The position numbers and the translations under genes were made by a program. This document shows, one piece after another, positions 1 through 8,810 of a stretch of 21,539 nucleotides of DNA (position 1 is its first letter; each line of letters starts with the position of its first letter). Under the pieces are notes generated by a model. It was given only the letters and a program-made list of their open reading frames with translations. It was not told the origin of the DNA and searched no databases. This DNA comes from Collinsella aerofaciens (lineage in GTDB: Bacteria > Actinomycetota > Coriobacteriia > Coriobacteriales > Coriobacteriaceae), in the NCBI RefSeq assembly GCF_028209885.1, contig NZ_JAQLEM010000036.1, forward strand, positions 1-21,539, written 5' to 3'.

Positions 1-13
1 TTCCGCACGAACA

Positions 14-36
14 GGAGGCCACTTAATGTGGCCTCC
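14..36. terminator. Hairpin, possible terminator of an off-window gene
   Basis: The arms GGAGGCCAC (14-22) and GTGGCCTCC (28-36) are perfectly complementary around the 5-nt loop TTAAT. Outer arms CACGA (6-10) and TCGTG (38-42) can extend it past a small internal loop. No T-tract follows on either strand, so a terminator role is a guess; it could also be an RNA processing stem. Confidence 0.35.
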
Positions 37-177
37 GTCGTGAGCAGGACTGTAGAGCAGGAAACTTAGCCCGTGCCGGGCCCGCTGAGACCAGACCGGC
101 GGGATACACAGGTTCAGATGGGGCTTTGATGCATGGGTGGTCTGTTGTTGTGCAAATGGGTATCATACTGTGGTTAT

Positions 178-197
178 TGCATCGACTCTGCGATGCA
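178..197. other. Perfect 7-bp hairpin in the rnj leader
   Basis: TGCATCG (178-184) pairs with CGATGCA (191-197) around a 6-nt loop, followed by TTGTTGT on the plus strand. It could be a weak attenuator or a processing site in the rnj 5' leader. Function is unproven. Confidence 0.3.
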
Positions 198-285
198 TTG
201 TTGTACGTTCCCGGCGGTCGGTTTGCCAGAAGCGCCCCGTCGGTTGTTCCAGACCCGTTTCGAAGAAAGGAAACCACACGAACCT

Positions 286-1956
286 ATGGCAGCTAAAAAA
301 TCATCTCCCTTGAAGATCATTCCGCTCGGCGGCCTTGACGGCATCGGCAAGAACATGACGGTCTTCGAGTGCGGCGACGACATGGTGCTCGTCGACGCCG
401 GTCTCATGTTCCCCGACGATTCCCAACCCGGTATCGACCTGGTGCTTCCCGACTACACTTATGTCCTGGAGAACGAGGAGAAGCTCCGCGGCATCATCGT
501 CACCCACGGCCACGAGGACCACACCGGTTCGCTTCCGTACCTGCTGCAGGACCTCAACAATAAGGTGCCCATCTTCTCGAGCAAGCTGACGCTCGGCTTT
601 ATTGAGGGCAAGCTCTCCGAGTTCCGCATCCGCGCGCCCAAGTTCCGCGAGGTCAAGGGCGGAAGCCACGTCAATCTCGGTGGCATCTCGCTCGACTTCT
701 TCTCGATGACGCACTCCATTCCGGGTGCTCTGGGCGTGTTCATTCGCACCAACCAGGGCACCGTTATGCACACCGGTGACTTTAAGCTCGACCAGACGCC
801 CATCGATGGCGTCACGCCCGATTATGCCGCCATCAGCCGCTTTGCCAAGCAGGGTATCGACCTGCTGCTTTCCGACTCCACTAACGCCACGGTTCCGGGC
901 TTTACCAAGTCCGAGGCCGAGGTTGGACCCAACCTGCTGCACGCCATCAAGAACGCCCCGGGCCGTGTGTTCGTCGCGTCGTTCTCGAGCCACATCCATC
1001 GCCTGCAGCAGATCTGCGATGCCGCCCGCAAGTGCGGCCGTAAGGTCGTTGTGACCGGTCGCTCCATGCTCACTAACACCCGCGTGGCGCGCGAACTGGG
1101 CTACCTCAACATCGACGACGCCGATATCATCGATGCCTTTGACATTGATAACCTGCCTGACGACAAGATTGTTGTCATGTGCACCGGTTCGCAGGGCGAG
1201 CCGCTGTCGGCCCTGTCCCGCATGGCCAATGGCGAGCACAAGACGCTCTCCATCCACGAGGGCGATACCGTTATCCTCTCGGCAACTCCTGTTCCCGGCA
1301 ATGAGAAAGCCGTCCAGCAGGTCGTCAACAGCCTGGCCAAGCTCGGCTGCGACGTGTGGGATAAGAACCGCGCCCTCGTTCACGTTTCCGGTCACGGTAG
1401 CCAGGAGGAGCTCAAGCTCCTGATGGCCATGGCCAAGCCCACGTACTTTATGCCGGTTCACGGTGAGGCCGTGCATCTGCGCGCCCATGCCCAGCTGGCC
1501 CGCAAGATGGGCATCAAGGACGATCATATCTTTATCCTCGATAACGGCGACACGCTCGAGATGCGCGGCGGTATCGTCAAGCGTGGTACGCCCGTCGAGT
1601 CCGGCGTCGTCTACGTCGACGGCCTGCGTATCGGCGATACCGACCCCATCGTCCTGCGCGATCGTCAGAAGCTCGCCAACGACGGTATGGTTACCGCTGT
1701 TGCCATTGTCTCGCTCAAGCACAAGAAGATCGAGGCCATCGAGTTCTCGGGCCGCGGCGTCTCGTTTGCCATCGACGACCAGTTCTCCGAGGATGCCTCC
1801 GCGTCCATTATGAAGACGATCGAGAAGGGTAAGTTCAGCTTTACGAGCAGCGGTTCCGATGCCATTCGCAAGGCCGTGCGCGATTCGCTCTCCAACTTCA
1901 TTTGGAGCCGTACGCGCACCCGTCCGATGATTATCCCGGTCGTCATGGAGGTTTAG
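286..1956 (+). CDS. rnj: Ribonuclease J
   Basis: A 556-residue metallo-beta-lactamase/beta-CASP ribonuclease, normal length for RNase J. The family has 5'-3' exonuclease and endonuclease activity in mRNA decay and rRNA maturation. The zinc-binding HGHEDH motif is at residues 74-79. Further metal ligands are H143 and the HTGD motif around H162-D165. The beta-CASP region shows LLSDSTNA, and VHVSGHGS (about 365-372) and PVHGE (390-394) are also typical. I chose the ATG at 286 because the conserved sequence starts about ten residues later and an AGAAAGGA ribosome binding site lies at 264-271, with a rather long gap of 14 nt. The stop lies one base before the TTG of ftsK, so the two are probably cotranscribed. 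Confidence 0.96.
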   Translation: MAAKKSSPLKIIPLGGLDGIGKNMTVFECGDDMVLVDAGLMFPDDSQPGIDLVLPDYTYVLENEEKLRGIIVTHGHEDHTGSLPYLLQDLNNKVPIFSSKLTLGFIEGKLSEFRIRAPKFREVKGGSHVNLGGISLDFFSMTHSIPGALGVFIRTNQGTVMHTGDFKLDQTPIDGVTPDYAAISRFAKQGIDLLLSDSTNATVPGFTKSEAEVGPNLLHAIKNAPGRVFVASFSSHIHRLQQICDAARKCGRKVVVTGRSMLTNTRVARELGYLNIDDADIIDAFDIDNLPDDKIVVMCTGSQGEPLSALSRMANGEHKTLSIHEGDTVILSATPVPGNEKAVQQVVNSLAKLGCDVWDKNRALVHVSGHGSQEELKLLMAMAKPTYFMPVHGEAVHLRAHAQLARKMGIKDDHIFILDNGDTLEMRGGIVKRGTPVESGVVYVDGLRIGDTDPIVLRDRQKLANDGMVTAVAIVSLKHKKIEAIEFSGRGVSFAIDDQFSEDASASIMKTIEKGKFSFTSSGSDAIRKAVRDSLSNFIWSRTRTRPMIIPVVMEV

Positions 1957-1957
1957 T

Positions 1958-4738
1958 TTGGCGCGCGGATCTGCACAAAACGCCAAAGGCAATAAAGCCA
2001 ACAACCAACCGGCATCTGCTAAGGGTGCCGGTTCCCATCTGCGTGCCAATAAGGGCCACGAGGCGGACTTCGACGATTTTGAACCCTTGGTGGAGCCGTC
2101 GGCCAACCGCGATATCGCCGGCGTGGTTATCGCCGTTTTGGCGATTGCGTCCTTCATTGCCGTGATTTCGCCGGCGACCGCACCCGTGACGGCTGCGGTT
2201 GCCGGTTTCTACCACCTAGGCTTTGGTCTGGGCGCCTACGTGCTGCCGATCGTCATTTTGCTGTTTGCCGCCACGCTCTTTTTAGGTGAGGACTCGCCGC
2301 TCAACATTCGCTCGGTCGCGGGCGGAGCCGTGGTCTTTATCGCCGTCGTCTCCATTCTTTCGCTGATGGTGCCGGGTACGAGCGACTCGTGTGACCTTAT
2401 GTTTACGCCGCAAAATCTGTCCGCCTCGGGTGGCTACATCGGTGCGTTTATTGCGAGTGCGCTGCAGAATGCACTGGGTAAGCCTATCGCGATGGTGGTC
2501 CTGTTGGGTCTGGCCGTCGTTGGTTTTGTCATCATCGGCTTTTCGGTGGGTGGCGTGCTGCGCTCTGCTCGCGACCGTGCGGCCGATTTTGCCGAGCGCC
2601 GTCGTTCCGACGTCAACGCGAGCCCGTGGGGTGACGACGAAGCCCTGTCGGTGCCCGGCGTTGCCCGTCCGCACTTGAGCATTCTTCGTCAAAAGGGCTC
2701 CGATGCTGCCGTGACCACGGTTATGGGCAACGATGTGGACCCGGTTTTGGACGATGACGATGAGGACGATGACCCGTTTGTCGACGTGTCCGAGGCCGTG
2801 GAAGCTGAGCGGGCCAAGACCACACTGTTGCCGCGCCGCCATGCCAAGAAGGGCAAGGCTGCGCCCAAACTCAACACGAGCGAGCCCGACCCGTCTTGGT
2901 CCGAGAGCGAGATTGAGCTCACCGAGGGCGATGACGAGGACGACGAGGCTCCGATTGAGACCGCAAAGACAACTTTGCTGCCGCGTTGCCATGCAAAGCG
3001 CGACCAGGTAACCGGTCAGCTTTCGATGGAAGACGACTCCGATAAGATCGACGAGTCCGAGCCGCCGTTTGCCGTGAATCCTGTCTCGGCAGCACCTCAG
3101 ATTCCCGACTTCTTGAAGCATCCCAAGGTTGCCGATACGGCTGTCGCGGGCGCTGCCGAGGCGCCTACTTCTAGCGATGGGGGAGCGGTCAATGCCCCCG
3201 CGGATAACGAGGGCGAAGAAGAGGATGGCCTTAAGCTTCCGCCGCTCGAGATCCTGCGCGCCAACCCGCAGTCGGCTTCCGCCGCGTCCTCGGACAAAGA
3301 GCTTGAGCAGACTGCCGAGTCACTGCAGTCCACGCTGCTTGAGTTTGGCCGCAGTGCCCGCGTGGTCGGCTGGATCGCCGGCCCCACGGTGACGACCTTT
3401 AAGCTGCAACCTGGCGAGGGCGAGCGCGTGAGCAAGATTTCGAGCCTCGAGGACGATATCGCGCTATCGCTTGCTGCCCAGTCGGTGCGTATCTTTGCCC
3501 CGATCCCCGGCACCTCGCTTGTGGGTATCGAGATCCCCAATCGCAAGCGCCAGAACGTCAACCTGGGCGACGTGCTTCCCTATGTGAAGGGCGGTCCGCT
3601 CGAGCTCGCCATCGGCCGCGATGCCGAGGGCACGCCGGTCGTCGCCGACCTTGCCAAGATGCCCCACCTGCTGATCGCCGGTACCACGGGTTCCGGTAAG
3701 TCGGTCATGATCAACTCCATCATCACGACCTTGCTCATGCGCGCCCTTCCCGAGGACGTTCGCCTGATCATGGTCGACCCCAAGCGCGTCGAGCTTGCGG
3801 GCTATAACGGCCTGCCGCATCTCTACGTGCCCGTAGTGACCGAGCCCAAGCAGGCCGCGAGTGCCTTGCAGTGGGCGGTGTCCGAGATGGAGCGCCGCCT
3901 GAAGGTCTTCGAGCGCCTTAACGTGCGTAAGATTTCGACCTACAACGAAAAGCAGGCCGCCGGCGAGTTTGAGCATTACGACAACCCGCCGCAAAAGATG
4001 CCCTACCTGGTCATCATCATTGACGAGCTCTCGGACCTGATGATGGTCGCCGGTAAGGATGTCGAGGCCTCGATCGTGCGTATCGCCCAGCTGGGCCGTG
4101 CCGCCGGTATCCACCTTATCGTGGCCACGCAGCGCCCCAGCTCCAACGTGGTGACGGGCCTCATCAAGGCCAACATCACCAACCGCATCGCCTTTAACGT
4201 TGCTACGGGCATCGACTCGCGCGTCATCATCGATCAGATGGGTGCCGAAAAGCTCACCGGTTTGGGCGACATGCTGTTCTCCAAGGTCGACTGGGGTAAG
4301 CCTCGCCGTATTCAGGGCTGCTTTGTCTCGGACGACGAAATCAACGAGATTGTCGAGTTCGTCAAGTCGCAGAGCGAGCCAGACTACCACGAGGAGATCC
4401 TGTCTGCCGTGGCGCCCGCTTCCATGTCCATGGCGGGTGGCGGCGGCATTGTCCGCACCGGAGTCGCCGAGCCGCAAGACGATGATCCGCTCATTTGGGA
4501 AGCCGCCCATATTGTGGTGGAATCGCAGCTTGGCTCCACATCTGGCCTGCAACGCCGCCTAAAGGTTGGCTATGCGCGTGCCGGGCGTATTATGGACATG
4601 CTGGAAGAGAAGGGTGTCGTCGGCCCGCCTGACGGTTCCAAGCCGCGCGAGGTCCTGTTGGACGAGGAGGGGCTTGCCGCGCTGGAATCTGTCGACGCCG
4701 AGATGGCACGTGAAGATCGTGAGTTTGGAGGATTCTGA
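1958..4738 (+). CDS. ftsK: DNA translocase FtsK/SpoIIIE
   Basis: A 926-residue septal DNA pump that moves chromosome ends through the closing division septum. The N-terminus has four predicted membrane segments (about 53-72, 90-109, 119-138, 176-198). A long acidic linker (about 205-425) follows, then the motor with Walker A GTTGSGKS at 575-582 and Walker B VIIIDE ending at D689-E690. A C-terminal winged-helix gamma domain (about 845-912) would recognise polar DNA motifs. The start codon is TTG, supported by GGAGG at 1947-1951 inside the end of rnj, six bases upstream. The linker carries a duplicated peptide AKTTLLPR(R/C)HAK exactly 50 codons apart. The stop overlaps the next ATG by one base. 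Confidence 0.95.
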   Translation: MARGSAQNAKGNKANNQPASAKGAGSHLRANKGHEADFDDFEPLVEPSANRDIAGVVIAVLAIASFIAVISPATAPVTAAVAGFYHLGFGLGAYVLPIVILLFAATLFLGEDSPLNIRSVAGGAVVFIAVVSILSLMVPGTSDSCDLMFTPQNLSASGGYIGAFIASALQNALGKPIAMVVLLGLAVVGFVIIGFSVGGVLRSARDRAADFAERRRSDVNASPWGDDEALSVPGVARPHLSILRQKGSDAAVTTVMGNDVDPVLDDDDEDDDPFVDVSEAVEAERAKTTLLPRRHAKKGKAAPKLNTSEPDPSWSESEIELTEGDDEDDEAPIETAKTTLLPRCHAKRDQVTGQLSMEDDSDKIDESEPPFAVNPVSAAPQIPDFLKHPKVADTAVAGAAEAPTSSDGGAVNAPADNEGEEEDGLKLPPLEILRANPQSASAASSDKELEQTAESLQSTLLEFGRSARVVGWIAGPTVTTFKLQPGEGERVSKISSLEDDIALSLAAQSVRIFAPIPGTSLVGIEIPNRKRQNVNLGDVLPYVKGGPLELAIGRDAEGTPVVADLAKMPHLLIAGTTGSGKSVMINSIITTLLMRALPEDVRLIMVDPKRVELAGYNGLPHLYVPVVTEPKQAASALQWAVSEMERRLKVFERLNVRKISTYNEKQAAGEFEHYDNPPQKMPYLVIIIDELSDLMMVAGKDVEASIVRIAQLGRAAGIHLIVATQRPSSNVVTGLIKANITNRIAFNVATGIDSRVIIDQMGAEKLTGLGDMLFSKVDWGKPRRIQGCFVSDDEINEIVEFVKSQSEPDYHEEILSAVAPASMSMAGGGGIVRTGVAEPQDDDPLIWEAAHIVVESQLGSTSGLQRRLKVGYARAGRIMDMLEEKGVVGPPDGSKPREVLLDEEGLAALESVDAEMAREDREFGGF
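2813..3007 (+). repeat. Duplicated peptide motif in the FtsK linker
   Basis: AKTTLLPRRHAK (residues 286-297, from nt 2813) recurs as AKTTLLPRCHAK (residues 336-347, from nt 2963), exactly 150 nt apart and each preceded by an Asp/Glu-rich run. Over the 12 codons I count eight base differences, of which seven are synonymous. The peptide is conserved although the DNA has diverged, which suggests a constrained short linear motif inside an otherwise loose linker. Confidence 0.8.
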
Positions 4739-6249
4739 TGGCTGCACGCTTTGGTGACATGCTGCTCGAGCAGCGTCGCCGAATGGGCCTATCCATTCAG
4801 CAGGTCGCCAACACCATCAAAATCAGGCCGCAGATCATCGAGTTTTTCGAGACCGGTAACTTTGCATCGATGCCCCCGCGTGGCTATGCGCAGGGCATGA
4901 TTTCGAGCTACGCTCGCTATTTGGGGCTTAACCCGCGCGAGGTCGTCAACGCTTATTTTGACGACCTCATGGCATATGAACGCGAGACCTCGCAGCAGGG
5001 CGGTCGTTTTCAGGATGCTGCCGGCTACGTTAACTCGCGTTCGTCGGTCGATAACGGACGCTTTCTGATGGTTCAGGGCGGTCGTTCGACCCGCTATGGA
5101 CAGCGTCCTCAGCAGGCCGGTTATATTACCGAGACGGGTTCGGGCGAGGAGATTCGCTCACAGCGTGACCGGTTCCGCAGTACGCCGATGCCCGAGGACC
5201 GTGCACTTCCCGCTGCCCGCGGCGTGGCGCGTGACCCTCGTGCCGGCTACGGCGACGGCGGCTATTCCGATCGCGGTTACCGTGGTGCCTCTATGGGACG
5301 CTCTCGCGGTGGCTATGCGGATGCCGATACCACGCAGGTGACGCCGCGTCTTCGCTCTCAATCACAGCCGTATGGCCAGCGCTCTTCGGCTTCGCGTTCG
5401 GGCCAGCGTGGCTATCAAGGCCGCGGTGAGCTTGCGCCCCGCTCGGGTCAGCGCAGCCTTCAGGGCCAGGGCGGCTATCGCGGCCGTTCCGATAGCAATC
5501 GCGGTCGTATGCCTCAGGGAGGCGGCCGCAGCAGTTCCGGTCGTGGACGCGGCGGATCACGTACTCCTCAAAACAACGGGCTCGATCCGCGTATCGTCTA
5601 CGCCGGCATCGGTGCCGTTGTGCTGCTGTTGATTGTGCTCATCGTGGTGCTTCTGCGTGGCTGCGCATCTTCGGCGCCCGAGAACACGCCCGAGACGCCC
5701 ACTGCTACCAAGATGACGACCAAGAAGTCTTCTAAGAAGACCGAAACGGTCGACGAGGACGATGACACCGATGAGGCGACGGATGAGTCGACTGATTCGG
5801 ACGCTACCAAGACGACGGCCAAGAAGGAAGAGAACGAGGTCACGAAGGTCAAAGTCTCCGTTGCCAAGGGAAAGACCGCGTGGATTGAGGTCAAGGTTGA
5901 CGGCAAGTCGGTCTATGGCGCCCAGGCGACTGGCCCCTTTGAGCAGGAGTACACGCCCGAGTCTTCGATCGAGATCACCACGTCCAAGCCTTCCGATGTC
6001 ACCGTTACCAAGAACGGTGAAAAGGTTCGTTACGATACCAAGACCTCGGGCGTGGCGCGTGTGACGATCACCGTTCCCAAGAAGGAGACGTTTGATTCCG
6101 AGAATGGTGAAAGTTCTGATGGTACCGACACCACCGATGGTACCGATACCACCGACGGTACCGATGCCCAGTCCACGGATGGCGCCGATACCGCAACTGA
6201 CGGTCAGACACCCACCGATTCTACCGACAATTCGTACGATAGCTACTAG
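4738..6249 (+). CDS. rodZ: RodZ-like HTH membrane protein
   Basis: A 503-residue protein with RodZ architecture: an N-terminal Cro-like helix-turn-helix of the HTH_25 type (about 4-70), one membrane segment (about 285-308), and an extracytoplasmic beta-domain resembling DUF4115 (about 365-450). RodZ links MreB filaments to the cell wall machinery and sets rod shape. Between the HTH and membrane segment lies an unusually long Arg/Gly/Gln/Ser-rich low-complexity region (about 85-280). Beyond the beta-domain is a DGTDTT-repeat acidic tail. The ATG overlaps the ftsK stop by one base, with GGAGGA at 4727-4732. In Bacillus the rodZ homologue ymfM also lies between the ftsK-type gene and pgsA, which supports the call. 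The long linkers make it about 150 residues longer than the E. coli protein. Confidence 0.8.
   Translation: MAARFGDMLLEQRRRMGLSIQQVANTIKIRPQIIEFFETGNFASMPPRGYAQGMISSYARYLGLNPREVVNAYFDDLMAYERETSQQGGRFQDAAGYVNSRSSVDNGRFLMVQGGRSTRYGQRPQQAGYITETGSGEEIRSQRDRFRSTPMPEDRALPAARGVARDPRAGYGDGGYSDRGYRGASMGRSRGGYADADTTQVTPRLRSQSQPYGQRSSASRSGQRGYQGRGELAPRSGQRSLQGQGGYRGRSDSNRGRMPQGGGRSSSGRGRGGSRTPQNNGLDPRIVYAGIGAVVLLLIVLIVVLLRGCASSAPENTPETPTATKMTTKKSSKKTETVDEDDDTDEATDESTDSDATKTTAKKEENEVTKVKVSVAKGKTAWIEVKVDGKSVYGAQATGPFEQEYTPESSIEITTSKPSDVTVTKNGEKVRYDTKTSGVARVTITVPKKETFDSENGESSDGTDTTDGTDTTDGTDAQSTDGADTATDGQTPTDSTDNSYDSY
6118..6171 (+). repeat. 18-bp tandem repeats in the rodZ-like 3' end
   Basis: Three near-identical 18-bp units start at 6118, 6136 and 6154, each beginning GAYGGTACCGAY, and encode Asp-Gly-Thr-Asp-Thr-Thr. 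The third unit is degenerate at its end. Such in-frame short tandem repeats can change number by slippage. Confidence 0.85.
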
Positions 6250-6275
6250 GCCGCTCGTACGCGAAAGGAAACATC

Positions 6276-6773
6276 ATGGCTAAAGATTCCAGCTTCGACG
6301 TCGTGTCCGAGGTCAACATGCAAGAGGTCGATAACGCCTTTCAGCAGACCACGCGCGAGATTTCCCAGCGCTATGACCTTAAGGATTCCGGCGCCACGAT
6401 CGAGCTTTCGAAGGGCGACAAGCTCTTTACGATCAACGCCCCGGCCGACTTTGTCTCCAAGCAGATTGTCGACGTGCTGAGCTCCAAGCTCATCAAGCGC
6501 GGCATCGACCTCAAGGCCGTCTCGTGGGATGCTCCGCAGGCGGCATCGGGCGGCACCGTGCGCGTGCTCGGCCATATCGTCGAGGGTATCGACCAAGCGA
6601 CCGCCAAGAAGATCAACAAGGACATCAAGGACCAAAAGCTCAAGTTCAAGGTGACCATCGAGGCCGACAAACTGCGTGTTTCCTCTGCTTCGAAGGATGC
6701 GTTGCAGTCCGTGATCCAGTTCCTGCGCGACCAGGACTACGGCCAGCCGCTGCAGTTCACCAACTACCGCTAA
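6276..6773 (+). CDS. yajQ: YajQ family nucleotide-binding protein
   Basis: A 165-residue protein of the YajQ/UPF0234 family (usual length about 163), recognised from the N-terminal SSFDVVSEVNMQEVDNA and the C-terminal RDQDYGQPLQFTNYR. Family members fold as two ferredoxin-like domains. They bind nucleotides, and a Xanthomonas member is a cyclic-di-GMP effector; the role here is unknown. GAAAGGA at 6263-6269 lies six bases before the ATG. It sits 26 bp after the rodZ-like gene and 27 bp before rimO, with no terminator, so it is probably cotranscribed. It is an addition relative to the Firmicute version of this cluster. Cytosolic; no signal peptide or membrane segment. Confidence 0.93.
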   Translation: MAKDSSFDVVSEVNMQEVDNAFQQTTREISQRYDLKDSGATIELSKGDKLFTINAPADFVSKQIVDVLSSKLIKRGIDLKAVSWDAPQAASGGTVRVLGHIVEGIDQATAKKINKDIKDQKLKFKVTIEADKLRVSSASKDALQSVIQFLRDQDYGQPLQFTNYR

Positions 6774-6800
6774 TATCAATCGAAAGGACCGCTCTCCAAC

Positions 6801-8150
6801 ATGGATACACCGTTGGGCTCCGTGCTCTACATCACCCTCGGGTGCGCTAAGAACGAGGTTGACACTGACCGCATGCGTTCTCTTTTGACCGCCGCGGGCT
6901 ACGAGGAGGCATTCGACCCGCAGGATGCCGATATTGCCATCGTCAATACTTGCTCGTTCCTCGCCTCCGCAACGTCCGAGAGCATCGAGACCACGCTCGA
7001 ACTCGCCAACGAGGTTCAGGACGGCGTTCGTTCTTGCCCCATCGTCATGTGCGGCTGCGTGCCGTCGCGCTATGGCGATGACCTACCTGACGAGCTGCCC
7101 GAGGTCGCTGCCTTTGTGAAGGCCGACGAGGAGGACGGCATCGTGGCGGTCATCGATGGCGTGCTGGGTGTCGAGCGCGAGATTGCAGCCTATATCCCGC
7201 AGGTCAAACGTACCGTCGAGGGTGCTGTCGCCTACGTCAAGATTTCCGATGGCTGCAACCGCTTCTGCAGCTTCTGCATGATTCCCTACATCCGCGGCCG
7301 CTATCATTCGCGCAATGCCGAGAGCATCATCTCCGAGGTGCGCGACCTGGTTGCCGGCGGTGTGCGCGAGATCGTGCTGATCGGCCAGGACACGGGCATC
7401 TGGGGTACCGACTTTGCCGACGAGGACGTCGCCGATGGCTCGCCGCGCAATCTGGCGCAGCTGCTGCGTGCCGTCGCCGAGGCCGTGCGCCCGCACAACG
7501 TCTGGGTCCGCGTGCTCTACCTGCAGCCCGAGGGCATGACTGACGAACTCATCGAGACGATACGCGATACGCCCGAGGTTCTGCCCTATATCGATATCCC
7601 CGTGCAGCACTGCGACGCGCGCATCCTCAAGGCCATGCGTCGCTCCGGTTCGCGCCAGGAGCTCGAGGATCTGTTCCGCGACCTTCGCGAGCGCATCCCC
7701 GGTATCGTGATTCGCTCCACGGCCATGGTCGGCTTCCCGACCGAGACCGACGACGAGTTTCGTGATCTTATCGACTTTATGGACACCGTCGGCTTTGACT
7801 ACACGAGCGTCTTTGCCTACTCGCAGGAGGAGGGCAGCCTGGCCGCTAAGATGGAGGGTCAGGTCGACGAAGAGGTCAAGCTCGAGCGCGCCCAGGAGGC
7901 CATGGACCTGGCCGAGTCGCTCGGTTTTGCCGCCACCGCCGCACATGTGGGCGAGCGCGCCCAGGTGATCGTCGACGGTATCGAAGAAACCGAGGAAGGC
8001 GCCGAGCTGATCGGCCATGCCTGGTTCCAGGCGCCCGATTCCGATGGCGCGGTGCATCTGGATGCCAGCGAGGCATCTGTGGGCGATATTCTGACTGTCG
8101 AGTTTACCGATAGCTTCTGCTATGAGCTTATCGGCCATGTTGTGGAGTAG
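6801..8150 (+). CDS. rimO: Ribosomal protein S12 methylthiotransferase RimO
   Basis: A 449-residue radical-SAM methylthiotransferase that adds a methylthio group to an aspartate of ribosomal protein S12. The N-terminal cluster-binding domain shows TLGCAKNEVDTD (C15), NTCSFL (C51) and CGCVPSRY (C84, C86). The radical-SAM cluster is C152, C156 and C159 in CNRFCSFC. A C-terminal TRAM domain (about 380-449) would contact the substrate. LGCAKNxVD separates RimO from its paralogue MiaB, which has FGCQMN and is also in this window. The start at 6801 has AAAGGA at 6783-6788, a long spacing of 12 nt. The gene ends nine bases before pgsA. Confidence 0.95.
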   Translation: MDTPLGSVLYITLGCAKNEVDTDRMRSLLTAAGYEEAFDPQDADIAIVNTCSFLASATSESIETTLELANEVQDGVRSCPIVMCGCVPSRYGDDLPDELPEVAAFVKADEEDGIVAVIDGVLGVEREIAAYIPQVKRTVEGAVAYVKISDGCNRFCSFCMIPYIRGRYHSRNAESIISEVRDLVAGGVREIVLIGQDTGIWGTDFADEDVADGSPRNLAQLLRAVAEAVRPHNVWVRVLYLQPEGMTDELIETIRDTPEVLPYIDIPVQHCDARILKAMRRSGSRQELEDLFRDLRERIPGIVIRSTAMVGFPTETDDEFRDLIDFMDTVGFDYTSVFAYSQEEGSLAAKMEGQVDEEVKLERAQEAMDLAESLGFAATAAHVGERAQVIVDGIEETEEGAELIGHAWFQAPDSDGAVHLDASEASVGDILTVEFTDSFCYELIGHVVE

Positions 8151-8159
8151 GAGAGCATC

Positions 8160-8798
8160 GTGGCAAACGAGAGCAATAAGGAACTGACGAGTGTTTGGAC
8201 GCCCGCCAACATCGTGACGTGCGTTCGCATCGTCTTTATCCCGGTGTTCATGATCGTGTCGGCGCTTTCTCACACGAGTGTTGCCGGTACGGATTGGAGC
8301 ACCTTCGACGGCCCGCTCGCCGCCGCTGCCTTCATTCTGTATGTGATCCTGTCGTGCACCGATAAGGTCGACGGCTATCTGGCGCGTTCGCGCAACGAGA
8401 TCACCGACTTCGGTAAATTCTTGGACCCCATCGCCGATAAGCTGCTCGTGTTTTCGGCCCTGCTGCTGTTCTTGGATTTTGGCGCGGTGACCGTGTGGTC
8501 CGTGTTCATTATCCTGTTCCGTGAGCTTCTGGTGAGCGCCCTTCGCATGGTCGCGAGTGCGGCCGGTGTGGTCGTTGCGGCCGATAAGCTCGGCAAGTAC
8601 AAGACGGCGACCACGATGGTCTCCATCTGCGGTTACCTGTGCGTTTTTGCTATGGCCGGCTTGCACCTTGGCCCGGTGGCGCTGACGCTCGGCATCTACT
8701 CGGTGTCGCGCTTCCTGTATGCCGTTGCCGTTGTCTTGACCGTTATCTCGGGCGCCCAGTACTTCTGGAACTGCCGCAAGATCGTCTTTTCGGTCTAG
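8160..8798 (+). CDS. pgsA: CDP-diacylglycerol-glycerol-3-phosphate 3-phosphatidyltransferase
   Basis: A 212-residue integral membrane enzyme of the CDP-alcohol phosphatidyltransferase family. It makes phosphatidylglycerol phosphate, the committed step to phosphatidylglycerol and cardiolipin. The catalytic signature is complete: D68-x2-D71-G72-x2-A75-R76-x8-G85-x3-D89-x3-D93. Hydrophobic stretches at about 20-37, 54-66, 96-118 and in the last 60 residues fit several membrane helices. Start is GTG at 8160, with AGGAGA at 8149-8154 overlapping the end of rimO. Substrate is inferred from the neighbourhood (rimO-pgsA-cinA-recA is a conserved order); a different CDP-alcohol transferase cannot be excluded from sequence alone. 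Confidence 0.9.
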   Translation: MANESNKELTSVWTPANIVTCVRIVFIPVFMIVSALSHTSVAGTDWSTFDGPLAAAAFILYVILSCTDKVDGYLARSRNEITDFGKFLDPIADKLLVFSALLLFLDFGAVTVWSVFIILFRELLVSALRMVASAAGVVVAADKLGKYKTATTMVSICGYLCVFAMAGLHLGPVALTLGIYSVSRFLYAVAVVLTVISGAQYFWNCRKIVFSV

Positions 8799-8810
8799 GT
8801 CCTGGTGGGT

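Larger units (their letters stand above)
1..285 (+). other. Gene-free leader upstream of rnj
   Basis: No credible coding sequence is seen here. The stretch holds a perfect 9-bp hairpin at 14-36 and a perfect 7-bp hairpin at 178-197, both listed separately. Between them, 69-103 is GC-rich with short complementary arms (GCCCG at 69-73 with CGGGC at 77-81, or CCCGC at 81-85 with GCGGG at 99-103; these overlap and exclude each other). A -10-like TATCAT lies at 161-166 but has no convincing -35. I do not recognise a known riboswitch class. An in-frame ATG at 133 would extend RNase J by 51 residues, but that extension matches nothing in the family and lacks a ribosome binding site. Confidence 0.5.

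Noticed and set aside
133..285. N-terminal extension of RNase J from the ATG at 133
   Set aside because: It has no ribosome binding site and no resemblance to the family; ATG 286 gives a normal-length protein.
301..2157. 618-codon open frame on the minus strand opposite rnj
   Set aside because: It mirrors rnj in a GC-rich genome where the opposite frame rarely has stops. The product is low in recognisable motifs and rich in Gly, Asp, His and Arg, and rnj is unambiguous.
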